A DNA stretch of 64,000 nt from Rhizophagus clarus (Eukaryota > Glomeromycota > Glomeromycetes > Glomerales > Glomeraceae): assembly GCA_015698045.1 (NCBI GenBank), contig BLAL01000176.1, positions 774,185 through 838,184 on the forward strand. The letters are read 5' to 3'. Made by a program: the position numbers and the translations under genes. Shown one piece after another: positions 43,753 through 54,478 of this stretch. The notes under the pieces were generated by a model. That model was not told the origin of the DNA, ran no database searches, and worked only from the letters and a program-made list of their open reading frames with translations. The number at the start of each line of letters is the position of its first letter. Position 1 is the stretch's first letter.

Positions 43753-43921
43753 TTAAGCAAGATTACATAAAAATATACTATGGACTTTGACTACTTCCGT
43801 ATGTCGCTGCCACAGAGGTTGTTGAGATTGCGGTTGCAAAGGCTTCCAAATTTTAATAAGAGAATTCTTTTTACGAATTTCTTGTTCTTGTATAGGTTTA
43901 TTACGATATTGAGAAGACATT
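43753..43921 (-). pseudogene. Truncated duplicate of the Gln/Pro-rich gene
   Basis: Reads MSSQYRNKPIQEQEIRKKNS then LIKIWKPLQPQSQQPLWQRH, clearly related to the first 35 residues of the gene at 47182. Upstream sequence (43985-44090) also matches that upstream of 47182, including ttgatcttaccacatcat. The glutamine repeat is almost absent and the frame ends after about 55 codons. A duplicated gene start whose remainder is lost or rearranged. Confidence 0.6.
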
Positions 43922-44129
43922 TTTAAAACTTGTTTGATGATGATTCTACAGGTTAAAATGTGAGTCAAAAATTTTTTTTTCTTCTCATTTTTTTTTATTA
44001 TTATAAATCAATTCTTTCATTCCTTATTTTTGCATTGATCTTACCACATCATAATCGAGTATGATTAATATGGTGGTCAATTTCGAAAGAAAAAACATAT
44101 TTTTTTTGATATACTTTGATGTATTTTCC

Positions 44130-44275
44130 ATATGATTTTAGATATTGAGAATTTGGTAAGAGAAGAGTTTTTTTAATTACTACTTTAACGAAATGTACTA
44201 ACACTTGTTCTTTTTTTTAGACAGGTTCAAAGCATGGGATTTCAACTGGAGCTCAGGGGTGTAGATTTCGGTGGG
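44130..44275 (+). other. Two possible orphan exons
   Basis: A short open piece ending gagaatttg before gtaaga (44145-44159), and a piece of higher GC at 44220-44270 with an acceptor-like ttttttttag and a donor-like gtgggt, look like remnants of a spliced gene. The protein is not recognised. Low confidence. Confidence 0.25.
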
Positions 44276-45094
44276 TATTTTATAACATTTTTTTTTTTAA
44301 ATCTTTTTTTTTTTAATGTACTATTACTAACAGTTCGTTTCTTTGGAATTTTTCTATTTTATAAATTATACTAGTAGTTTATGTATTATTATTTAGCCGT
44401 ATAATAAAATAATTTATTGGCATTTTAAAATATATTAATCATGTTCTGTCAATCTTTACAAAATTGTGAAAATTATCATAAAATGGTTTTAAATACATTG
44501 TCAGGATGACATATTTTATGATGTTCTGGTAAGCATCGGAAATGGGTTCTAATGTGGTTTTCAAAATGATTTTTTATTATGTAAAATGTCTTTACAACCA
44601 TATTAAAATTCGAATTTTAAGTACATTTATGATATCATAAAAGTATCATACGATATCTTGAAAAAATTGCCTTGTCCAGTAAAAGTAGTCTCATTTTATT
44701 TACGAATGTATATTTTAATATACAGTATTTGAAATGTATTAGAGACATTATTCTATTCAATACATTTACTAAATTTTATCGACATGGTTAATAAAATTTT
44801 AAAATCGGAACGACTTTAATAATAATTCGTGACGATTTATCGGTAAATTGATCCACGATCAGTAGACGATTATTTGCATGATATGTTTACTATTCAGACA
44901 CAATTCAATACATTTCAGCAAAGAATAAATTATATATATATTAAGCAAAATTATTGATATGAACTTTATTTATGATTAAAAGTGTTAATAATAAAAGTAT
45001 TAATAATGTAAATGTTAAGTATAATTACTAAATTATAGCTAATCTATGCTAAATATTTACTATAAACTATTGATCGAATAAAAAAATCAAAGCG
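44276..45094. other. AT-rich intergenic stretch
   Basis: No gene or clear repeat seen. Confidence 0.5.
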
Positions 45095-45240
45095 CTATAA
45101 CATTATAAGACCATCAAGTTTCCACGAATATTTATTTTCTATCCCTTTTGTTCTTAGAGTATTAAAAATCTTCCAGAACCTTAAAGTATTATCGTCACCA
45201 CCAGTTCCAGCTACAATGTCCTCTCCATTTGGAGAAATAT
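45095..45240 (-). pseudogene. Cdc20/Cdh1-type WD40 C-terminal exon remnant
   Basis: Reads SPNGEDIVAGTGGDDNTLRF then WKIFNTL. The pattern S-P-x-G-x-x-I-V-x-G-x-G-D-x-T-L-R-F-W-x-x-F is the last WD40 blade of Cdc20/Cdh1 anaphase-promoting-complex activators, with a one-residue insertion. No further blades are found upstream before the next gene at 45349, so it is an orphan exon or processed fragment. It ends at a stop at 45095. Confidence 0.6.
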
Positions 45241-45348
45241 AAAAATAAAGGACGTGATAAAAATGTAAAATGATACATAATAAAAATATATTATATAAAA
45301 TTTATAATAACGCTTCTCACTAGCCTCCTTAATTTTCAATCTTCTTAG

Positions 45349-47182
45349 TTACTTTTTTTTATGCTTTCTTTGCTCTCTTTCATCATTATCATTCTTTTCG
45401 TCATCATCTTCGGAAAATGACCTTGCAGCACTTATGTAATAATGAGACAGCTCCATTGATCTTGTAACATCTATTTTATCAGTACAAGCAAAGTCCAAAT
45501 TTATTGTGTATAAATCTGTATTTGCCATAAAAAAGTTGCGACGAGCTGTCTTGTCATCATCCACCTCCTCACTTAAACATCTAATCCCGTAAATAATAAC
45601 ATTTCGGAGCGCTCTTTCCATTTCTTCTGATAGTTCATTTGAAACACATGTCAACCACTGACGAAATATAGTTGAAACTGAAACTTTAGATTTTAACTGG
45701 GAAATATTATCGTTAGTGCAACTATTCTGATATGCGAAACCTATATTCGACCATAATTCGCTCCTCCATCCATCAAAAACTTTTCGAAAACGTTTGCCCA
45801 TAAAACTAATTTTTTGTTTGTTTTCTTTCTTCTTAGAAAAATGCGGAAATAATTTACTAATTATATCTTCTATCATTGAATTTCTAGAAGAATGATCAAG
45901 GTGTCGAGTACGAAGGAATAGTGCTCTTAATTCAACGTAAATGATATCTAAGATCCATTTTGGGAGAGAACTATAATTATTTTCTAATATTTCACTCATC
46001 TGTTTTTGACTATATTCGCGACTGGTTTTAGGTTCCGTATATTTATCTGGAACATTCGCGTTGGGTCTTGGGGAAGGACTTCTGGGGTAGTGACGTTCTC
46101 TAGTAAAATATTGAGACGGCAACTCCAAATTGTTATTTATGAGTTGTCGTTCAAAATTATCCCTATAATAAAAATAAATGGGCTCAGAACATATGAATTA
46201 TAAATATTACAGATTTACTATATATATTTACATTGGAGTGCGGCTCTTCAAAGGCGGAGAACGCAGCGGGGAATGTGGTGACGTCGCCGGAGAGGATTCC
46301 AGTGATGTTATTGTTGATATGGGACTTTGACTTTTCCTGTATTTCTCGGTCATAAAATTGATATAATCGGGTAAAATTAGGCCGAATTCATCCGCTATTT
46401 TCTTCTTAGTTTTATAGGGATCTGGAGATATATTTATTATTTCCTCAATTCTCAAGAACTCCTCTTTTAGCATTTTGTCTACAATTATTAAATATCAAGG
46501 TAAGTGAACTATTCATATCACAAAAAGAAAGAATAATGAATTTCAATTATAGGTCACCTATTTTTTCTTCATCATCAATTTGTTGAGGAGATTGAGGTGG
46601 TAATTGAGGTAAGTATTGTTGAGGTTGTTGAGAAGGTGATTGCGACCATTGGTATTCATGATGTGGCCATTGACGTTGCTGATTTTGTTGAGGTTGTTGA
46701 GGTTGTTGAGGCCATTGAGGTAGAGGTGGTTGAGGCCATTGAGGTTGAGATTGTTGAGGTTGTTGAGGCCATTGAGATTGAGGTGGTTGCGGCCATTGAA
46801 ATTGAGATTGTTGAGGTTGTTGAGGCCATTGAGATTGAGGTGGTTGCGACCATTGAAATTGATGAGGTTGAGATTGTTGAGGTTGTTGAGGCCATTGAGA
46901 TTGAGGTGGTTGCAGCCATTGAAATTGAAATTGTTGAGGTTGTCGCAGCCACTGAAGTAGAGTTTGGGGTTGAGATTGTTGCGGTTGTTGAGATTGAGGT
47001 TGTTGCGGTTGATGAGATTGAGGTTGTTGCGGTTGTTGAGATTGGGGTTGTTGCAGCTGTTGAGGTTGTTGCGGCCATTGAGACTGAGGTTGTTGATATT
47101 GCGGTTGCGATGGCTGCCAATGTTTAATAAGAGAACCTTTTTTACGAATTCCTTGTTCTTTATCAAGATCTTGAGAAGACAT
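45349..47182 (-). CDS. Gln/Pro-rich uncharacterised protein, three exons (possibly two genes)
   Basis: Exons 47182-46558, 46478-46232 and 46162-45349 join in frame into 561 residues. The second junction is a clean GT-AG intron. The first has a weak gtgacc donor, so 46473-45349 (351 residues, starting MLKEEFLRIEEI) could be a separate gene. Exon 1 has a short charged head (GIRKKGSLIKHWQPSQPQ) then about 180 residues of QQPQQPQSQWPQPP-type repeats. Exon 2 has a helical domain and a Ser/Pro run. Exon 3 is helical (LPKWILDIIYVELRALFLRT, VFDGWRSELWSNIGFAY) with an acidic/Lys C-tail. No known domain is recognised. Low-complexity Q/P tracts suggest a condensate- or transcription-associated protein, an inference. 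Confidence 0.65.
46597..47127 (-). repeat. Coding tandem repeat of the Gln/Pro-rich exon
   Basis: Imperfect repeats of about 60-70 bp made from ttgaggttgttgaggccatt-type units (plus-strand reading). Because codons are almost all purine/pyrimidine-skewed, several frames on both strands stay open for 450 bp or more. Those other frames are shadows. Confidence 0.85.
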
Positions 47183-48040
47183 TTTAATGATATCTCAATA
47201 TAAAAAAAAAAGAAATAATTGAATAAAAAAAAAAAAAAATTTTTTTTATCCCCTTTTTTTTTGCGTTGATCTTACCACATCATGATCGAAAAAAATTAAT
47301 CTTTTTCTTGCATCGTAATTATATCTATGATTAATATGGTTAATTACGAAAAGAAAAAAAATTCTTTTTGCCATTGATCTTATTACATCATATGATACAG
47401 ATTTTTTTAAGGAAAAAAAATATGATTAATATAATGATGGATATTGTGATTAAATCATGGCCAAGTAAAATTAATATTTTTCTTACATTGTTACGATTAA
47501 TTTTGAAAATAAGTTTCTTTTTTACCATTGATCTCAATAGATTTTCTAAGGAAAAAAATTTGATTAATATAATGACGGACATTGTGATTATCGAGTAAAA
47601 ATTAATCTTTTTTTCAATTTTTTCTTTTTTTTAAAAATTCTATATCGTGGTTATACCTATTACCAAAAAAAACTTTTTCTGCAAAAAAAGTTGTTTGCAT
47701 TGATATCATAACACTACGAGTTATCTTTTCCTTGAACCTTCTCAAACATCTTAAGTCGTATAATTAATAATTAACCTCTCCTATAAACAGAGAGCAACTT
47801 ACTTTAATATAAACACGAATACAAAATACGTTAGTAATGAGAACGAAAAATAAATTCTTTAGGAAAAAGAGATTATTTAAAGCACTGAACTGAAAGGAAT
47901 GATTCCTAGGATAGCGAGTGATTTGAACTAAGCCAAAGTTAGAAACAAGATAGTTTCGGTATCTTCAGGCGGTATGGATGAAGACAATTCACGTATTAGC
48001 CCTTGTTCTACAATTGATTTTTATCAAACTCGCTCTACAT
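47183..48040. other. Upstream region of the Gln/Pro-rich gene, with gatc/ttaccacatca repeats
   Basis: Contains three or four degenerate copies of attgatcttaccacatcat with following attaatatggtt (47265, 47375, 47525), shared with the upstream region of the truncated duplicate at 43990-44090. It may be promoter repeats. No gene recognised. Confidence 0.5.
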
Positions 48041-48043
48041 TGA

Positions 48044-48343
48044 TTATTTCAGTTCTGTCTCAACCGATCTCCGGGGAAGAAGCAAAGTAGAAATCAAAGA
48101 ATGGGAATCATGTATGGAAAAGGAACATCTTAAAAAGAAAGAGGCAACGGTTCTGCGAGTTAGAAATATCTGAGTAGATGATTCATGCTGAAGCTTCTCT
48201 TCTCTCATTTCATCACTGATGCTTTTTCTTATGCGCCTTATCCAAGAAAGCATCCATTTCCCTTTCCTTCGATGACTTGGTATTCTTGAACTGGTCTTAT
48301 GCGCATATACTGTATAAAACTTCTGGTCAAATGATCGTAGCAT
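48044..48343 (-). CDS. Hypothetical 99-aa ORF of higher complexity
   Basis: An open frame in sequence that is less AT-rich than its surroundings, with Arg/Ser-rich, no recognisable domain (MLRSFDQKFYTVYAHKTSSR). There is no clear intron border and no paralogue in the window. It could be a real small gene, a decayed exon, or chance. Confidence 0.25.
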   Translation of the reverse strand: MLRSFDQKFYTVYAHKTSSRIPSHRRKGKWMLSWIRRIRKSISDEMREEKLQHESSTQIFLTRRTVASFFLRCSFSIHDSHSLISTLLLPRRSVETELK

Positions 48344-49307
48344 TGCTTTAAATTCCTAATTAGCTAATTACACATGTGCATATTGCATATTTTACCAAAT
48401 TCTGTAGACCAATAAAAATCACAGTTTTGCACTGAGATTATCATTTAATCTCATTTGGATAAATTGTTTGTACTTGGCGTGAAGAACAGGTTATACTGTA
48501 CTAATTAAACTGGCTGGTACTTACAAAAAAGAGATCTTTTTTTCTGTTTTTTTTCTAATTATTATGCTTTTTTATTTCTATCTAAGGCTGTGTTTTATTG
48601 TGCCATTGATTTACTTATTATATGGCTATATTTATTTCACCATCAATCATCGCTTTGTGTAAAGCTATAGTTTGTGGTTGTACAAATTTCCCACTGGCAC
48701 TTTCCCGGGTGTTTAATAGAATAATTGGTCGGCAAGTCATGTATAATGTATATTGATATAAAAGAATTTATTTTTTAGTTGTCTTTCTGGCGCAAATTAC
48801 TAATGTATATTAATTTAATTGATGATGTGTGACTAAACAAATATTGACGACAACTTTTCAAATAAAAAGGTATCCGTAATTAGACAACTAAACAGGAACA
48901 TCTCAGTGCTAGGATAAGCCTTGTTTAGAATAAGCCCAGCAATTCCGTACTGAGATTTTCGAATGATGTTTCCCATTTAGGATAGGCCCAACACTTCGCT
49001 AGTTGTATATAAATACCCCTAATTTTTCAAGAAAAATAAAGTTTTATAACGATTTCCCTTAATAACTTATTTTCACGTTCCTATTTTTTTTTTTAAAAAA
49101 AAAGAAATAAAAATTTTAGAAAAAATCTTATTCTCACGTCCTTTTTTTTTAAATAAATATGATTAAAAAAAAAAAATTTTCTCCTCCTACCCGAAAGAAC
49201 TTCGTTTTATCAAAAAAAAAAAAAGAATTTTCTCCTCCTACCTTTAAGTTTTATCAAAAAAAAAGTTCATACTCTTCCTTTTTAAAATAACGTGTCTTAA
49301 TTTTAAT
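48344..49307. other. Intergenic region with a probable promoter for the downstream locus
   Basis: 48890-49060 is of higher complexity and contains gttgtatataaatacccc (TATA-like) about 280 bp before the ATG at 49308, and an aataaag after it. 49080-49270 has T/A homopolymers and two copies of ttttctcctcctacc. It may be an LTR-like regulatory block, but no direct-repeat partner was found in the window. Confidence 0.4.
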
Positions 49308-50157
49308 ATGCCTGATAACATTGATAACACTACTATTATCGACAATAATAATGAAGTTAGCGATGATTTTTATATAATTGATAACCCGAACGTGATTAAA
49401 GATATATTAAGTATATCTGTTAATCATTCTATAACAATAAAGAATAATTCTAGTACAATTCAAATGTTAATTACAATACTCCAAGATAAGTTAACACTAT
49501 GTTTTTTTGGGTGCATTGATGCTGTATATGGCTCTATCAGGTTACTGATACTGTATGTTTTGATACTGACTAACAATATAAGAACGACTTACTTCTGCTT
49601 CATCTACTATCTCTCCTCCTATTGTCTCTACTTCTCCTCTTAATGTCTCTGCTATTGCCTCTCCTTCTCCTCCGGTCTCAACATACGGATCCTTGTCAGA
49701 TTCAATTTCATCTTTAAGCTCTTCGCTACCCTTAGACTCTTCAGTAACCTCATCATCAATAACTCCCTTAACGACTTTAATTTCGTCGATCTCACCAATT
49801 TCCTCGATCTCCCCAATTTCCTCGAACCCGCCAATTTCTTCGAACTCGGCTTCCGGTTCAAATTTAAATTTTATATGCACGTCGGAGGGGGTCGCTTTAT
49901 CTAGCAGGACAAATTGGATTGCGCCTATCGGCTCATATAAAGATCCGTGTTACTTATGTGAATATTACGGGCATGGTTTTAATACCTGCCCAAATATTCA
50001 GTAAAATTACCGGAGAAGATGCTGCAGGTGTTGGGTCAGTCCGCACGAGTCAAAAGATTGCCATTTACGAAAAGGTGAAAAGGTACCTATTCCATTTAAA
50101 AAGAATTTTTTAAAGCCGGCCGATTTAATCAAATTTTTTGGAAGAATTGAGGAATAG
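49308..50157 (+). pseudogene. Gag-like locus with two CCHC zinc knuckles (fossil)
   Basis: The N-terminal part is acidic/Asn-rich (MPDNIDNTTIIDNNNEVSDD), the middle Ser/Pro/Ile-rich, and the end carries two zinc knuckles: CYLCEYYGHGFNTC and, further on, CRCWVSPHESKDC, both fitting C-x2-C-x4-H-x4-C. Paired knuckles at the end of a low-complexity protein suggest the Gag of an LTR element or a domesticated Gag. The locus is broken in a few places, and no protease, reverse transcriptase or LTR pair was found nearby. Confidence 0.45.
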
Positions 50158-50174
50158 GTTTTTTTTTAATTCAT

Positions 50175-50335
50175 TTCTGGTCGCCTTGGTGGCGAATTTT
50201 TTATTCTATGTAGTTTGTTTGGTCTGCCTGGTGGCGGGTTTTTTTCCTGGTTCGTCTGGTGACGAGTTTTTTTTCTGGTTCGCCTTGTGGCGTAAAGGTT
50301 TCTGGTTCGCCTGGTGGCGTGTTCTTTTTTTGTTT
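50175..50335 (+). repeat. Five tandem hairpin-plus-T-run units
   Basis: Five units of the kind ttcgcctggtggcgaatttt: a 5-6 bp GC-rich inverted repeat (tcgcc/ggcga) with a small loop, followed by a T run. The array lies directly after the Gag-like frame. On RNA each unit would fold like an intrinsic terminator. Confidence 0.75.
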
Positions 50336-50655
50336 TGATATTTTTTATAATAATAATAAATAATAATGCATTTTATCAATCACACTGGCACTAAATAAAA
50401 TTTATTAAGACATTTTTTGAATATTATCTTGAATGCCAAATTGATATGATGATAATGTTAAATTCATATTGCAGAAAATATAAAAAAAAATTGTTCAATA
50501 TGGAAGTCAGTAATTTGATGGCTGTTTAAAAATCTAAGGTTTCTGTTAAGATTGTTTGTTTCTTTACTATAAAAATGCTGATCAATAACTTTTAGTTCAG
50601 TAAAATTATTAATTTGTATAATAAATTCCTTTTATTCAGCAATAAATTTTGAAGT
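50336..50655. other. AT-rich stretch without recognised feature
   Basis: No gene or repeat recognised. Confidence 0.5.
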
Positions 50656-51003
50656 TCAAATAATTTTGACATTTAATTTTAATTTATAAATATCCAGATG
50701 TTCAAAGCACGCCTTAGCAAAATTTTTGCCAATTGTCATACAACTGAAATTTAACGCGTCTACTGGATTTTCTACAGATTCTACCCAATCACGATGTTGT
50801 CGTAAAAAATTTTTAATATAAAAAAATGCTTGCTCGATCTGTAAGCAATAAATTTTTAAATAATGGAAGATTAAATTCTTACGGGATTATAATCGGGAGA
50901 ATAAGATGGCAAAAACTCAAGTCGTATTCCTTTCTCCTCACAAATATTCCGCAAACGCTGACTTTTATGTATAGATACATTATCTAAGATTAAAACGCTA
51001 TAC
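50656..51003 (-). pseudogene. Tc1/IS630-type transposase C-terminal remnant
   Basis: Two exons, 51003-50884 and 50838-50656, separated by a 45-bp GT-AG intron. They encode VLILDNVSIHKSQRLRNICE, FLPSYSPDYNP, then IEQAFFYIKNFLRQHRDWVE. These are the second catalytic Asp (L-x-x-D-N), the PYSPDxNPIE motif with the third acidic residue, and the terminal helix of DDE_3 transposases. The part with the first Asp is absent: directly upstream is an intron-like border and, 47 bp on, the hAT-like insertion at 51051. Confidence 0.75.
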
Positions 51004-51319
51004 TAGTTATTTAACTAAATAAAATATTAAATAAAAATATTTATTATAGTTAAAGTTGCCTGCCGAAACTCCTTTGGCCCAATGCCGAAAGTCGAAACTC
51101 CTTACATAGTGCCGAAACGCCGAAACGCCGAAATGCCGAAACTGCCGAAACTGCCGAAACTGTTTCGGCATTTCGGCATTTCGCCATAGTTTCGGCATAG
51201 CTGATACTAATAATCAATAATGTTTCGGCATAGTTTCGCGTAAGAACCTACAAGAAAAAGAAAAAAATATTCTTAAAACGTAACTAAAAAAATAAACAAA
51301 TAAAAAGAAACTTCCTCAT

Positions 51320-51700
51320 TACCTTTCACTCAAAGACCAGTTCGTATAATTCGTCCGGCAATATCTACAAGAAAAGAAAAAATTAACATTAAAAACATTA
51401 TTAAAAAATACGAATCTTCCTCCATTTACCTTTTCAAAGACCGGTTCGTGTATACCAATACGTCTGGCGTTCCTACAATAAAAGAAAAAAAAGTAACGTT
51501 AGTAACGTTACTAAAGAAAAACACGAAACTCCCCCTTCTTCATTACCTTTCATTAATGTCCGGTTCGTATATAGTAATACGTCCGGCGCTCCTACAATAA
51601 AAGAAAAAAGTAACATTAATAAATGTTACTAAAAAAAAAATAAACTCGAAACTCCCCTTCCCAATTTACCTTTCACTAAAGTCCGGTTCGTGTATAAGTA
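51320..51700 (-). repeat. Array 3 of exon-like mini-units (minus strand)
   Basis: Four units about 120 bp apart (51323-51366, 51430-51472, 51547-51591, 51670-51700). Read on the minus strand each has an acceptor-like ttcttttattgtag, then gccggacg-, a variable centre, then -gaaccgg and cttt, then gtaa. The units resemble those of arrays 1 and 2 (gccagacgaa...gactggactttt). Two more partial units lie near the other end of the element (53602-53642 and 53701-53725). Confidence 0.65.
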
Positions 51701-51924
51701 TCCCCCTATTAAATACCTCCACTATACTTCTCCGCGAATTAATTACGGTTTCGGCATTACGTCTGTAAAAATACGCCGTAATTAATTTCGGCATGGAATT
51801 TTTTTTGACGTAATGCCGTATTAGCCGTATTGTATTTTTACAGACGTAATTTGCCGAAATGCCAAATTATGTCGAAATCGGATTATTGCGATAAAAAACC
51901 ACTTCTTCAGCTCGTTTATTAGTT

Positions 51925-53460
51925 TTTAATAAAAAAAAAACGATTTCTCTTTAATCGTTTTAATAAAAAAAACGGAAAAAAAACGATTACTTATTAATCG
52001 TTTTAATAAAAAAAACGGGAATAAACGATTACTTATTAATCGTTTAATAAAAAAACGATTTTAACTTTTTTTTTAATTCGTTAATTCGTTTAATAAAAAA
52101 AACGTTTTGTAACGTTTTTTTTTTAGTCATTTAAAAAAATGCCTTTTAACGTTTTTTTTAATTCGTTTAAAAAACTTTTTTTTAACTGTTTGAAAAAAAA
52201 AAACGATTTTTAACGTTTTTTTTTAAAATCGTTTAACGTTTTTTATAAAAAAAAACGATTTTTAACGTCTTTTTTAAATCGTTTAAATAAAAAAGACGAT
52301 TTTGACGTTTTGTTTTTAAAAATTGTTTTAATAAAAAACGATTTTAGCGGGTTTTCCCCTAAATCGTTTAATAAAAACGTTTTTTTCCCTAAATTTTTTA
52401 ATAAAAAAAAAACGATTTAACGTTTTTTCTAAATCGTTTAATTAAAAAACGATTTTAATTTCTTTTAAATCGTTAATAAAAAAATGATTCCGGCGTTTTT
52501 TTAAGCGTTTTTTTTTTAAGTTAAACGTTTAAAAAAGCAGTTTTTTTTAAGTTAAACGCTTAAAAAAAGCGTTTTTTTTTTTAAGTCTAAAACGCTTAAA
52601 AAAAGCGTTTTTTTTTCAAGTCTAAAACGTTTTTTTTGTCATTTAAAAAAAAACGATTTTTAACGTTTTTTTTTAAAATCGTTTAATAAAAAAAACGATT
52701 TTTAACGTTTTTTTTTAAATCGTTTGATAAAAAAAACGATTTTTAACGTCTTTTTTAAATCATTTAATAAAAAAAAAAAAACGATTTTAACGTTTTTTTA
52801 AATCTTTAATAAAAAAACGATTATCGGTTGCCATTTTTTTTTATAAAAAAGAGCGCCTTTTTTAGATCGTTTAATAAAAAAACGATTATTAACGTTTTCT
52901 TAAAATCGTTTAACGTTTTTTTATAAAAAAAAAACGATTTTAACGTCTTTTTTAAATCGTTTAAATAAAAAGACGATTTTGACGGTTTGTTTTTAAAAAT
53001 TGGTTTAATAAAAAACGATTTTAGCAGGTTTTCCCCTAAATCGTTTAATAAAAACGTTTTTTTCCCTTAATTTTTTAATAAAAAAAACGATTTAACGTTT
53101 TTTCTATATCGTTTAATTAAAAAACGATTTTAATTTCTTTTTTAAATCGTTAATAAAAAAAATGATTCCGGCGTTTTTTTAAGCGTTTTTTTTTTAAGTT
53201 AAAAAAAGCGTTTTTTTTAAGTTTAAAACGCTTAAAAAAGCGTTTTTTTTTAAGTTTAAAACACTTAGATCGTTTTTTTTTTTTATTAAAACGATTTAAG
53301 CGTTTAATTTTAAAAAAAAAACGCTTTTTTAAGATAAAAAAAAAAGTTTCAAAATCGTTTTAGCAAAAAAAAAAAAGGATCAAAAATCGTTTTAATAAAA
53401 ATCGTTTAATAAAAAAACGATTTAACGTTTTTTTTTAAAAATCATTTAATAAAAAAAATG
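51925..53460. repeat. Array of acgatttt/aaaatcgt hairpin units
   Basis: Dozens of units of about 40-60 bp, each pairing acgatttt with aaaatcgt across aacgttttttt. A ~0.6-kb block repeats within it (compare 52200-52500 with 52880-53170). The same style of unit fills the core of the element at 19479-20990. Confidence 0.8.
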
Positions 53461-54167
53461 ATTTTTAATATAATCAATCAACTGTCGAAATGCATTACGT
53501 CTGTCGAAATGCATTGCGGCTGTCGAAATTCTGCCGAAATAATTACGGTTACGTCAATTAGGATTCGGCACAGCTGCATCTAATTCGCGGAAAAGTATAA
53601 CCTCCACTCAAAAGTCCGGTTCGTAATTTCGTCCGGCGTTCCTACAGAAAAAAGAAAGAAACGTTAGAAACGTTTCTTTATTTGCCAACTTGCTTCATGT
53701 GTAAGTCCAGTCCGGCATCCTAAAAATAAAAGATTTGGATCTAATCTGTGAACCGCAGATGCCGAAACTATATGTATATCATATGATATACTACGCCGAA
53801 ATGCCGAAACAGTTTCGGCAGTTTCGGCAGTTTCGGCATTTTGGCATTTTTAGGTGCTTGCCGAAACCTAGTTTCGGCAGTTTCGGCAGTTTCGGCATGC
53901 CGAAACTCCCTAGTTTCGGCAAGCAACCTTAATTATAGTCTATGTGGTTTTATATTTCGCTTCGAAAAATGGTAAACAAGTTGGGAAGAAAAAGAGATGG
54001 TTAACGCGGCACAATAAAAATCAATAAAATCTACGTACAACGCAAAATCAGGTCACATGAATTATTAGCAGAGTGGTGGCGCTATGATATATTGTAATCT
54101 TTATTATCATAAAGGAATAAAAAACATATCAATGTTATCACGGTCTTTTATGTGATATATACTGTAT

Positions 54168-54478
54168 TTATGAAAAAAGATGGAGTTTTAAAGAGCTAGC
54201 AATGTTTCTTCCGCTACGGAAAGGAATTTCTAGATCTTCTGTAATAACATCTAACTCCTTAACCTTTTCTTTGATATTTGCGCTTTCAGTTTCAACCCAG
54301 ACTATTTTGAAGCATTTTCTGGAGAATTCTATTAATTTATCTAGTGAAGTTTCCGATAATTTTGTAAAATCGATGGCTGAAACGTATCGGCTTAAGATTC
54401 TCTTTAAAACCACCTCACGTGATATGAAATTGTTTACTTCCTTGTCGGTAGGATCTGAACTTTCCGTATATCCACTTT
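54168..54478 (-). CDS. Uncharacterised exon, possible 3' end of a minus-strand gene
   Basis: An open frame runs from an acceptor-like ttctattaaag at 54479 through SGYTESSDPTDKEVNNFISR and LSRYVSAIDFTKLSETSLDK to a stop at 54168. Mixed helical character with no known domain. Upstream (about 54560-54790, minus strand) a less clear stretch with RLIDEEMKCLFLQTRNPPNH loosely resembles ELRALFLRTRHLDH of the gene at 45349-47182, so this may be a distant paralogue with decayed exons. Confidence 0.4.

Larger units (their letters stand above)
51051..53931. mobile_element. Non-autonomous hAT-like element with perfect 8-bp target duplication
   Basis: 2,881 bp with ends taaagttgcctgccgaaact and the inverted agtttcggcaagcaacctta, flanked by attatagt at 51043-51050 and 53932-53939. 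Subterminal zones are runs of gccgaaact/agtttcggc (51055-51240 and 53755-53920). Inside are mini-unit array 3 on the minus strand (51320-51700, 53600-53725), an inverted zone with tacgtctg/cagacgta, and a 1.5-kb array of acgatttt/aaaatcgt hairpins (51925-53460). No transposase is encoded. Confidence 0.8.

Noticed and set aside
46597-47127. Long plus-strand open frame of Val/Ile/Glu repeats, and two further minus frames over the same interval
   Set aside because: These are shadows of the Gln/Pro-rich coding repeat. Biased codons keep all frames open, and only the minus frame has a sensible start, head and splice context shared with a paralogue.
47368-47598. Paired open frames on both strands in the upstream repeat region
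   Set aside because: They cover degenerate gatcttaccacatcat repeats in AT-rich DNA, with no conserved protein features.
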